From Sphagnum magellanicum (Eukaryota > Streptophyta > Sphagnopsida > Sphagnales > Sphagnaceae): 64,000 nucleotides of DNA. Numbering within the stretch: the stretch's first letter is position 1; the number at the start of each line of letters is the position of its first letter. Shown in pieces: positions 47,540 to 59,000 of the stretch. Location of the stretch: the NCBI GenBank assembly GCA_021904315.1, contig CM038908.1:21906501-21970500 (forward strand), given 5' to 3'. A model generated the notes under the pieces. That model was not told the origin of the DNA. It did not search any database and saw only the letters and a list, made by a program, of their open reading frames with translations. The position numbers were made by a program, and so were the translations under genes.

Positions 47540-48400
47540 CTATTGTCCCACATATCTAACAAATCCATCTTTCACTTCACTATTAATCAGTGGACATTCT
47601 ATGACGACATACCCTTTGACTTTACAAAAAACACAAATTTTAAAACTAGTTTGAGCCAACATGGTTAAATCTTCAAAATTGTAACTTCTATGTTCTGGAT
47701 TTATTTCAAGTCCTCTAGTTCTATTGTTTATTGGAATTGGTAGTGCCTCCTCCAGAACATTCAATTGTGCATCATTATACATAAAAGTTTTTAGGTAATT
47801 ATTATCTACCCATTTCTAGAATACTAGGATCAGAGCTATGATCCACTTCCTGGTCTTCTATTGGCTCATGATATTTTGGCAATGTCAACTAGTACATAAA
47901 TGGTATACTTGTGCGTTTGTTGTAATCACTCTATTGACTATGCACAAATTCTAGATTTGATGAATTTGTAAGGTCCACCAATAACAATTTGTCCTTTAGA
48001 TTTCTATCATCTCCATGTTTTTGAATAATCAATGGTGTTTGGAAAGTATGAATACCCCTTTCTCTTGGGTATATTTCAAACCTGGTCCCCCTCATTTGAG
48101 ATTGTTTTTTGTAACTAGGACATTTTTATGGACCTCCTGTCCATATTTTTCATTTTGTTCTTGTGCTTATTGAAGACACTCGATGTCCTATAGGTTGTTC
48201 TTCTGTTCATAAACTTTTAGGTTTTAGAATTGTATCCCTATTTGGCATTTCATGCACCTTTTGTTTTGCATCCTAATGTTTTTCAACATTAGAAATGATG
48301 TTTTTTCGTCTGGTTTTTTGGTCCATTTGCCTCTGCAAACTTTGAGTCACCATTTGATTCATATTGTCATGAAAATAGAAAATTTCCTAGGTCCATTTAC
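47540..48400 (-). pseudogene. element B: N-terminal region with an extra knuckle-like motif (fossil)
   Basis: The order is a polar helix (NQMVTQSLQRQMDQK), then YPRERG with DKNLMDKLLLV-like blocks, then AQLNVLEEALPIP and CVFCKVKGYVVIEC. The last has the C-x2-C-x4-[YH]-x4-C spacing of a zinc knuckle. It precedes the gag capsid region. The same blocks are in copies 1 and 3. Confidence 0.6.
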
Positions 48401-49678
48401 AATAAAAGGAGCCATAGGTGCCGAGGTCAGAGTCCTTACCAAGGATTACATTTTACACAAGTCTTGCATGAATTAGTTTATCAAATATCAAAATTGTACT
48501 CTAAATGTAATTTCTAGGATTGAAAATCAATATTGAGACCAAACATGACCCATATTATAATGAACATTAATATTTTTTACATGAGGACCTAGATTATAGT
48601 CAAATGTAGACTTTTGTTTTTAACCATGATTACAAATTTTGAACCTTTTAAACCATTAAGGATGTTTAGAATCCAAATTAACAACATTCGTTCAAAGGAT
48701 TCAATACATATGCATTTTAAAATATAAACACATGAGGACCTTCTTATGAAGTATATTAAAGTCCATAATAAAATTGAGAACATTTGGTGAATGTTTGAAT
48801 AACAAAAAACATGTTCAAATTTTATAATGCTTAAAAGAACCCTATCAACAAGTGCTTTGTGTATGACATTTGAAGGATTCTAATACGATAATGAAATGAC
48901 TCCAAATTTTGTAGGATATCAATTTCATGAAATAACAAGCAAAACCCCAAAATAGGAACAAATAATTCATTATGTATAATTGTTGGTGATTTTTAAACGT
49001 AGTAAAGGTGTAGTTTTCACTACAATCAACAAGTGATTTGGCTCCTTTTACTGTGAATGGACCCCTTTGGTTTCATGGTGTATTTCTAACTTAAGTCCTT
49101 ACAACTTTCATCGCTTAGATCTCTATCCTCTATCTACCAAAAAATTTAGAAATCTAAATCTACTAAACAACAATATTTCCTCCTCCAATTTGTCAAAATC
49201 TATAAAAAAACAATCTTTTTATAGAACTCCAAACTACTCAATAATTGTTGCTATTTTTTGCTTCCAAAAAAAAGTTGTCTTTGAAATGGTCACCAAATGG
49301 TAGGCATAGATTTTTATTTTACAAATGTTCACTGCCTATTTAAAACAATACAAAAGTCCATTTAATGCTCCATTTCAACATTTAAAATTTGTGGTTTCAT
49401 TATGCAAACAATTCAAATAGAATATTTCTACACAATTTTTTTATTACAACTACTATTTCTTTTACTCAATTCTATTTCCTTACTTAAACAAAATCTATGG
49501 TCGAAATATAGTTAGATTTATTAAAAATCCAAAACACAACAGATACAAAATATAAATCCATGTTTTTTCATCAAATCTATACTACTATCTTTATTCCAAA
49601 TTGAACAGATCAACAATCTATAGTTAAAAAATTGAAATTAAAACTAAAAACATAAAAAAATCTATGGTTTTAATACCA

Positions 49679-49939
49679 ATAGAACTTTGAATTCAAAAAT
49701 GTGTGTTTCTATTTAATTCTGGTAGCTCCCTTCTTCACTCCATGTGTAAAACAAAAACAACTCATACATTTCAATCATTTTCAAAACCTCATCCTAAATC
49801 ACTTCCCTCCAAAAGTAATTCAAAATTAAAAATGTTCATCAATTTTAATCTTATCTAGTTCACTCACTACCTTGGTTAATCCCTACCATTCTCTTTATCT
49901 ATTTTGTCTTTGTTCATCCCTGCCATACACCAAGTAACA
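49679..49939 (-). repeat. LTR of element B, copy 2
   Basis: 261 bp; in element sense it starts TGTTAC. It ends beside a primer-site-like TGGTATT. It aligns with 63,580-63,839 (260 bp). Confidence 0.6.
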
Positions 49940-50550
49940 TAATGTTATTACATTAACATAAGATGATCACAATTTACTTGGTTAACTTAATTTTTTCAAA
50001 GACAATGTTCAAATGACAATAAAGGCTAGTAATGTGATTTAGAGTCTTTTTACATGGGCATAATTTATTATATGCACAAGCAATAGTTATTGAACAAAGA
50101 GGTGTCCATGACAATAGGACCATTTTTCCATTTCAAAATAAATTTCTTGTAAGATCACAAATTCTGTTTTCCAATAGATTTGACAATAATGGATTAACAT
50201 TTTCAATACACCTCAAAGCAAATTTAAAGGTATAAAAATTTGAGACTTTACTTGGAATGATCACAAAAGCCTTGAAAACTTTTATCTAGTATCAATGCAA
50301 TTTCATAACATGTTATGCGTTCAATTAACGTATTTAGTAAATATTTTTGAGTCTTGATTGCCAAATGTTCAATGTCAATAAATCATAAAATAGAGGGTTT
50401 TTTTTATGATATATTGATGAAAAACATGTAACAAATAATATAAAAAGAAACATGGCACATTAAAGTTGTGCATGATTTAGGTTGTTCACTAAAACAACAT
50501 AATTTGTCTCACACTTGATTATAAATTAATTGACATGTCTTAAAGAATGA
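49940..50550. other. 3' flank of receptor kinase pseudogene
   Basis: Counterpart of 10,185-10,818; non-coding. Confidence 0.55.
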
Positions 50551-53500
50551 CTAATTAGGATTCAAAGTGTTTGGTTCAATTTCAACATTGCCATGGTTAT
50601 TGGCACAACATGATGAAACCCAAGAAGGTTTGGGAAATCCATCTCATGAATGCTATTAGCTTCTTTTGAAACAACCACCATATCCACCCCAAATAATAAC
50701 ATGGCTAACACGTGTCATCAATGGAAGTCTTGAGGTTGATGTTTGCACACATAATAATGCCACATCAATCACACGTCATGCTTCATCATCTAATATGTTG
50801 TTGTTTAATTGTTGGTCAATTAGATTAAACAACTTATCTTGTTCATGTAAAGAATGTGCCTGAAAAGACAACCTGCCCATTTTGGGGAAACAAATTAGAT
50901 TCACAAAATTATTTTATCTTATTAGTATTAAATATAGATTAGTGGGTCATTACTTCGATTTATTACGTATCCTTTTGTTTCAAGGTATTCTTTTGTTACT
51001 TATTTGTAATGGAATAAATGTCAATCCCTAACTTTATGTATTGATAAATGTGATAAACATTTTCCATTAATAAATATATAATCTACTTTTAAATGAAACA
51101 TTTTAAATTATATATTGGAATGATTCTCAAAAAAGAAAAATTGAATTTTTTTGTGGGTGTAATAATGTTTTTTCTAAAAATTTCAAATAAAATCTACTTC
51201 TCAACTATAAACAAATACCTTATTTTCAATTCAACATCATTTTCAATCAAAATATGAGTGAGCCTTCTTGGTAAATTGGCATGGACAATGGGCATATTGT
51301 TAATAATTATTATTCACCAAAACATTCCATTTTAGATTATATAAAACTTTTGATCAAAAAAATGAATTGAAAATGTGGATGTAAGTTATAAACCTAACCA
51401 TATTAACTTAACCATTTGAGTGTTAACTTTTAATTGCCCACCAACATGAAGTCTAGATTTTTTGATTTGCCATATAAACATCACCAAGTGCTTCTTCAAT
51501 CCCTCTTATGGCTATTGGATTCATCTCAATGACGGCAATTTTAAATTTTTAATATGATGTAATTGGGGAAAATATGGCTGCTTAACCCTTTTCAAAATTT
51601 GACACCAAATAACCTGGGTTTCATTTTTGTGATAATTGTTTTACTTATCAATCCTTATTAGCCTTATGCTGAATTTATAACAAATAACGATTTCAAGCAA
51701 TTGGGATAATGATTTAGCATCTTGCCCCACAATATTACATTATATAATTAGGTTATTAATTAAACTTTTTATAAAAATTAAATGTACATACACTTACCCA
51801 TTCAAGAAGGTAAATTTTGTTTGTTTCCAAAGACAAATCAATATTCTTGTGACCACTCACAATCTCCAAGAGAAGAACCTCATAGCTGAATACATCCACC
51901 TTTTCAGTGAGTTTGCCAAGAATAGAATATTCGGGTGACAAATACCCCCTACAAGAAAAACAAAACTAATCAAGTAAAAAGTATATAAATTTATGTGCAA
52001 AATGTGTTGAAAATTTAGTTTCAATGGTGTCAAAGATTAATCATTCAATTATTTTCAAATGACCCAAATGTGTACATCTAGTCATAGAATCATTACAACA
52101 TCATATCTTGGTTTTGATGAGTGGAAAAATGTACATCCTTCCAACAATATGGGCAGTTGACAAATGGCTTATATCTTCTGGAAATAATTGTGCCAATCCA
52201 AAGTTTGCAATCTTTGGGTTCAAATCTTTGTCAAGGAGCATGTTAGATACTTTAATGTCTCAATGTATAATGCGTGGTTGCAAATATTCATGAAGGTAAA
52301 TGGGGCCACGAGCAATTCCCACACATATGTTGAATTGCATTGTCCAATCCAAGAATAAAACATTTTTTATGTGTTGGTCTACAAACACCATAATGTTAAC
52401 AATGATTAATCATAAAATATTTGATTATCATGCATGCATGACATGCAAACCATTAAGATATCATCAAAATTTCTATGACATGGAAGTTTACCATGGTTAA
52501 GTTAAAAATGTCATGCCCCAAAGAGCTTCAACAAGTTTTTTGTTTTCCAAAAGCTCAAACACTATAAGTGATTGTGTGCTTTGTAAAGAACATCCTTTCA
52601 CCTTCACTAGGTTTTTATGTCTAACACCAATCATGAGCACAATTTTGTTCAAAACCTCACTTACTTGTTAATGTGATTTATTCAATAGTTTCACTACCAC
52701 ATTTGTCCCATCAAGTAATATTCCCTATAAAAAACATAGAATTCTTTTTTAATCTTTCATCATTGAAGGAAAAATATCAATTATCAATTAGTAAATCCTT
52801 TGAAGTTAATCATGACCAATTTCACGTTAAATGCATGAATTACAAATTTGAAATATATATTTGAATTATTATTTTAACATCAAACACTATATATATTATA
52901 AACATTTTAATTAAGTCCATTAAACTAGACATGTTCAATGATGGAAATACTATGAATTTGTAGGGAAGTTGGAGTATGAATTTACCTTATAAACTGCCCC
53001 AAAACCACCCTCTCCAAGCTTATTCAATGGATGGAAATCATCAGTGGCTAACTTTAACACATTATATGAATACAATATAGGTTGCACTTGTTGTTTTGCA
53101 AATTTTGTGAAAATGGTATTTGTTCAATTGTCATTCATTTCACATGTGAGTAGAATAGCTTACAACTAATGAAGTGAATATTCAATAATCACATTATTGG
53201 CACACTTTTACAAACCTAAATATAAATGGGTCAATCAATGGACAACATGATGTTATTACATCTACACACATCTAAAAAAATTGAGCAATGATTGCACTTT
53301 GGTAAGTAAGTACTTCAAATAGAAAAGAAGCAAATAATGAAGCTAAGGAAAAAAAAAATTGAATTTCATTGTTCCTTTTTGAATTTCACAAAAGGTTAAC
53401 ATATTTTTGTGGTACTTCCAATATATGACAATGAAGAAGATTCCACCCTCAAGTAGAAAAATGGGTAATATTGTTGACAATATCCAAGTTAACTTTTGAT

Positions 53501-56118
53501 TAAATTCATGGGAATTATAGCTTTTATAAATATTTGTTTCAAAAACGGTTTAACCTTGGGTTAACAATTAAGTGAAACATGGATTCATCTTATAAAAAAT
53601 TGAACTAAGGGGTTTTATTCAATAAAATGTCTTTTGCGGAAAAACCAACTATTGTAAAATTTCTCCAAATCTCATATTAATTTTTAAAAATTCATATCTT
53701 GCTTCCCTTACAAGTAGAATTCTCATAACACAGTTTGAACAAGTACAATAAATTTCACTAACTTTTATCTTTACTATATGATGGCACTCAACATTATCAT
53801 AATGTTTAAATTTGAATGCCACAAATGCCAAAATTTCCAAATTTATGTGTTGAAACCTTCAATATAGGATAATGGAAATGGAGGCAATATCCATGTATGT
53901 TAAATGACAAGTGATAATGTTGAATTTTATGCACTTGTAGCTTTTTATGGTGTGCATTATTTTTTTATGAATAATGCACAATTCCTAACTTGCCCATGAA
54001 TGTTCAATCTATGAAATGCAAGAAAATTATTGTGGTGTATATGCCCACCTATTTGGATGGTAGATGAATTGTTAGGGTAATTTAGTTGTTCATTTGGAGT
54101 TGGGTTTTTGGAGGCAACAAAATTACAACATGGATTCCCTCCAAGCCTACAATGGTACACAATGTGAATCACAACATTCAAGAGCTATATATAAGTTTTG
54201 CATTTCTATAGGTAATATTTAAAACTAATGAAGCTCTTAATAATATAGAATGAATTGTGTCCCACCCTATATTATTACAAAATGTATGTGCCATTTGGTG
54301 ATCCCCGTTCAATGGACCAATGAATTCATTGCATTCCCACTAGATCTTGTGTAGTGGGACCCATGAATTCATTCAAAATCTTGTGAAAACACTTTGCATA
54401 CATGGACACATTTTGTTGTAATGTTATTTAAGCTAAAACATATGCTTAAAAAAACTGATTATGATGTTTAAATAATGAAAATAATGAAATCCATGAATTT
54501 GCTAATGAAACTCACAAGATGGGTGTATATACACCACTTTCCCAAGATGGGTTAAGTTGAGTTATCTTATTGTTCACCATTAATATCAATGCCCCATGCA
54601 CCAAATGTTTAGTCAAATTGATTTGTAAATCCAAGACTCCTAAAAATTGTTGTTATCAAAATTGCTACATGGAGGCTTCAAAATGTTAGTTCACAACACA
54701 TTGTTTTACTAAGGAAAAATCACAATGTGTGCTTTAAACCTTAAATGTGAAAAATACCTGTTTATAAGCTTTATAGTTTCAAGTTCAAAGTCTTGTAGAA
54801 TTACAAAATCTAGTTGCTATTTAGAAAAAAATCTTAAATTATTCATATAAATATTTGAAAGTTGTTAAAGTTTCTAGGCTTAAAAATGCATTGAAAAGTT
54901 AAATACTATAATTATTATGCAAAAAATCAACCTAGTACCATAAAAATAAATTGATGTTTATGCCATAACATATAAGCACCAACACATGCAATTAAGTGCT
55001 AAGACATAAGTTATTCACACTTCTTGTAACATGAATGAAAAATCAAAAAAATTAGATGGAAATGAACCAGTCAAGTTGCTTTCACCCAAGTTCTTGTGAG
55101 AAAACCATACTCATTTCATAGGTTAGATTTCAAACAACGAAGTCAAAATTGGGCAACACTTAACATGCCATGTTGTTTTATACATGACACGCATAAGTTA
55201 GATGGCATGGAAAATTTATGACGAATAAAAAATTTCATAAAAGAAAGAAATTATCAATTTAATCCCAAAATGAAATCAACAATCATTATGCTCATCAACA
55301 TTATTATCAAATTGTTGGAAAACTCATAAGATGTGTATGTCCATGAAAAACATAAGATGTCCATGAAAAACATGTTCGATGGATCCAGAGAACGCATTCC
55401 CATTCAGAGTACTGGGATTCAGTAGTATCCAAATTCGTCAACAACCCATTGACTTCTTTTTTCCAATAGCATACTCAGACGTTTAAGAGAGATTATTTAT
55501 GGCAAATTTCTTACAACAAACAAATCCTGTAATACACTGGAAGCTCATGTCACACCGCCCTTTAGACCGCACAGTTATCCATGCCCAATTGGATGCATGT
55601 AAAGAGCCTTATTCACATTTCCTCTTTCTATTGTGCCATTTTCTAAGTCACCTGTATCTACAGTTTTTATGGGTCCATGTGAGACTACTTGGACACCCGT
55701 CATTGTTTTACTATGCTGAAGAAATTGGTAGCCTACAAGTAATTTTGACAACAGTGACACAGACTACCAGTACATTGAAACATTGGAGTCTGGGGTATTA
55801 TTGACCGAGCAACCCAAGAAACAGGAAATTAAGAATATCTATCTTGATAATGCTGTAGTACCTGGAGCACTAATTATATTGTTTTCGGAAATGTTGAAAT
55901 TCTCAAAAAACAATTATTCTGAAGGAAAATTAAAGAATTTGATGGAATATTTGGGAATATATCATTTATTGGAATAGAATCCTCAAAATTAATTAATTAT
56001 TCAATAAACATTTGTAAAAGTGACAAAGGTCCTACTGTATGTAGATGAATATAAAGTGAGAAAATTAATGAACTAGAGATATTGAAAAAATAACTGGAAT
56101 CAAGATGGATATGCTTAC

Positions 56119-57270
56119 AATGTATTCAAATTTCCCAGGCTGGCCAAATTTGGTATTACCCCAGTGAAATTATTGTCATGAAGATCCCTGTGACTCCACA
56201 GTCCGGAGTGGCAAAGCTTCTTCAATAATTGCAACTAATTTCAGAAAATGCCATCCCAAAACCTTACCCAAATTGCTCTATCAAATGAAAAATACATATT
56301 TCGGTACATGAGTTCATCCAAAGCTTGAAAATAGTTGGTACATGGGTTGGATGGAACAGTTGATTTCTTACAAGAGAGCCAAATATGCAAGGCTTCCAAT
56401 TTCAGATGGAAGGTTTCCAGTGAGGCCTGGATTGCCAGTTATGGTTTTGCAAGTTCCAAGAAAAGAAAGGCTATTCCATTAGTGCAGACAGACCTCTGAA
56501 ATAAACTGTAGGGGGTAACAGCCCAAGGTAAATGGTTCTTTAATAATTGCATCAAATTCCAGAAAATGCCAAAACCTTACCCACATTGCTCTATCAAATG
56601 AAAAGTACAAATTTTGGTACATGATTTTAGTCAAAGCTTGAAAATAGTTAGTACGTGGGTTGGAAACTTGGATGGAAGAGTTGATTTCTTACAAGAACAT
56701 CAAATTTGTAAGGCTTCCAATTTCAGATGGAAGGTTTCCAGTGAGGCCTGGATTGCCAGTTACGGTTCTGCAAGTTTCAAGAAGAGAAAGGTTATTCCAT
56801 TAGCACAGACAGACATTCAAAATAAAGTATAGTGTAAGGCCCCGCTGTCAGCAAATTACTTGTGATCACCGAGGGTGGATCCCGAGGTCCACCCATTAAT
56901 TCCCTTGACAGCAGGGCATTACCCTGTGTAACAGTTAAAATGGATATGCTTACAATATTTCCAAATTTTCCAGTGGCGCCAAATTCTCCAGTGAAATGAT
57001 TGTCATGAATATTCCTGAGTCTCCAGAATGCAGGTCGGCAATGCTTCTTTAATAATTGCAACTAATTTCAGAAAATGCCATCCCCAAAACTTTACGCACT
57101 TTCCTCTATCAAATGAATTAAAAAATAATTCGTGCATTTATTCAAAGGCTGAAAATAGTTCGTACATGGGTTGGATGGAATAGTCGATTTCTTCAAAGTT
57201 AATCAAATTTGTAAGGCTTCCAATTTCAGATGGAAGGTTTCCAGTAAGGCCTTGATTGTCAGTTATGGTT
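56119..57270 (-). repeat. tandemly multiplied LRR exon pair in RLK copy 2
   Basis: The single exon pair of copy 1 (19421-19489 and 19664-19738) is present here as LRR3 at 56119-56187 and 56954-57014, and LRR2 at 56372-56446, 56693-56767 and about 57195-57269. The intron between them ('attgctctatcaaatga', 'ttcagaaaatgccat') is likewise triplicated near 56,216, 56,534 and 57,042. Only the middle LRR2 copy keeps both a CAG acceptor and a GTAAGA donor. The outer two have CAA in place of the acceptor. Confidence 0.85.
56832..56935. repeat. foldback insertion within the exon array
   Basis: About 100 GC-richer bases with inverted ends (GCCCCGCTGTCA and its near complement TGACAGCAGGGC) and an inner hairpin (GGGTGGA, 8-base loop, TCCACCC). 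It is present only after the middle LRR2 copy. No clear target-site duplication. Confidence 0.5.
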
Positions 57271-58006
57271 TTGCAAGTTACATGAAGAGAAAGGCTATTC
57301 CATTAGCACAAGCAGACCTCCAAAATAAAGTGCAGGGTAACGGCCCAAGGTGGGGCATTCTCGAAATAAGGGGCTTAGGTGAGACATTGACCTGGCTTAA
57401 AGTGGAGGCAAATCATGAATTAAACACTTGCAGACCAAGAAGGTACAATGGACCTGTGGCCATGCCTCTAAGTGCAGAGGCACCCTATGCCTACTAGGAG
57501 GTATAAGGTGCTCTGACTCCAAAAAGGAGGCTTTGCTTGCAACTATAGGAGCATCTCCACCAACAACAATAAATGGGGCTACACACTCTATTATGGATTT
57601 GAGTTAAAATGGTGTGAAACTCACCAAATAGGCTCTAAATATGCCCAATAGAATTACCAGTAAAAGTTATTGATTGGCCCAAGTGGTCATGACATTCAAA
57701 TAGTCTCTCACCCTGTACTGTTCACCTTTTCATGTCATGCGTGGGGATGGGGGCACAACTAACACTATATATTGGATGCGGTAAACAATGTTGATACATG
57801 CCCAAACAAACAAGGGGTGTGGTGGAGATTCTCTAAGATGCGCTCGTCTAAAAGTAATAAAAAATCGAAGAGTATTTTAATTGTTGCACCTCGGTTGTAC
57901 TTGGTAATCTAGGTCATATTCAATAGCTTTTGTGCTAGACAAAAGCCTCCTCTGACATGGGCTGATTAAGAGGATTGTGATGATTTTTCCTAACTGCAGC
58001 TCATAT

Positions 58007-58032
58007 CCGCAAAGCTGCAGTTTGCTTTGCGG
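58007..58032. repeat. 9-bp perfect hairpin
   Basis: CCGCAAAGC, an 8-base loop, then GCTTTGCGG, in an intron of the RLK pseudogene. Not seen in unit 1. Confidence 0.7.
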
Positions 58033-59000
58033 AAACAGTGTTGACCACACCATCAACGTACATGCTACAGAGAAGGCAGGAAATCACTTACAGAGTCTGG
58101 ATGGTCAGGTTTCCAATGGCTCCAGAAAGATTGCCTCGAAGTCCCAGTACTTCGGTCAGATCCCTACACGACAAATTAAGATTCAGGACTTTCAAAACAC
58201 ATGAGTGTCTAGAGACATCCTTTGTTCTCAACATACAAAAAAACTCTGTTGGATAAGAAACTACTAGTCTTATGATGTAGCTCCAATTACTGATCATCTG
58301 TAGTGCAGCAAAAATCTACTTCAGAACACCAGATTCGGCAACCTTACAACCTGATGTCCTCACGTATGTTTTCTTCTGCAAGCAAAAAGGCTCTCATTTC
58401 ACGGGATATATAATAAGAGACCAGCTACCAAATGTCACTCGACAAAAGCTGTGGGGCTTAACTTATAGCTTCTAGTAGTCCATGTTGGTCAGTGAGAAAA
58501 GTTCATACTCGTTGGGGGGCATAGAAACGTTTGGAACTCACAAGCCAGTTACGATTTGCATATACACATAAGGGCAGGAACCAGGCGCTGCAGGTTGCAC
58601 GATTGTAGACTGCAAGTGACTCCTTGCCATCCACAATGGCAGGGGTCGGAGCATGGATATCTTCGCATTATGCCCAATCCGATGTAAAGGGCCTTTACTG
58701 CATTTGCTGCGCAAGCACAAACAAATATTGCACAATACTCCCTGAGAAGGAAATCTGACGAAAAACTGGTCTGTGTTTGCAGCAAATACATCGTGCTGTT
58801 TACACCTACATAGCCACTTGGCATCCCTGCGGCTTGGCAAGAAGTGGCATAGGTTGGCTACCTTCTGCATTGCTAGTGTCATATACGACGGGAGAGTTCG
58901 CCTCTATTTGCGAAAGAACGTCGGACATGAACATCATCAGCAGCGCAACTGCCAGCGACATGGAAGGGTTGGCAATCAACAGCATGTAGTTGCGCCCCAT

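Larger units (their letters stand above)
44555..49939 (-). mobile_element. LTR element B, copy 2 (truncated)
   Basis: This is an old Ty3-like element in minus orientation. In element order it has a 261-bp LTR (49,679-49,939), a primer-site-like TGGTATTAAAACC, a leader, an N-terminal coding region, gag, a CCHC knuckle, protease, and the first part of the RT region. It ends abruptly near 44,555, where POLD1 sequence begins. The rest of RT, RNase H, integrase and the second LTR are absent. It is heavily decayed, with ten or more breaks. It is clearly older than element A, which is inserted in the sister copy. Confidence 0.8.
50551..59000 (-). pseudogene. LRR receptor-like kinase, copy 2 (pseudogene)
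   Basis: It is collinear with the gene at 10,819-21,157. Kinase exons are at 50551-50859, 51798-51948, 52135-52378, 52517-52724 and about 52986-53104. The transmembrane and cap exons are near 53,390-53,540 and 53,990-54,150. One LRR exon is near 54,530-54,680, part of another near 55,370-55,430, and the expanded LRR block is at 56,119-57,270. LRR1 is at about 58,090-58,165, the N-cap at about 58,545-58,715 and the signal peptide ends at 59,000. Lesions: stop at 52668-52670 after NKSH; stop at 52260-52262 replacing the HRD arginine; AAC at 52203-52205 turning DFG into NFG; a GT-to-GC donor at 52515-52516; loss of the transmembrane donor and of the acceptor before the P-loop exon; a 2-base loss in the last exon; and the deletion of about five LRR exons. 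It cannot encode an active kinase. Confidence 0.92.
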
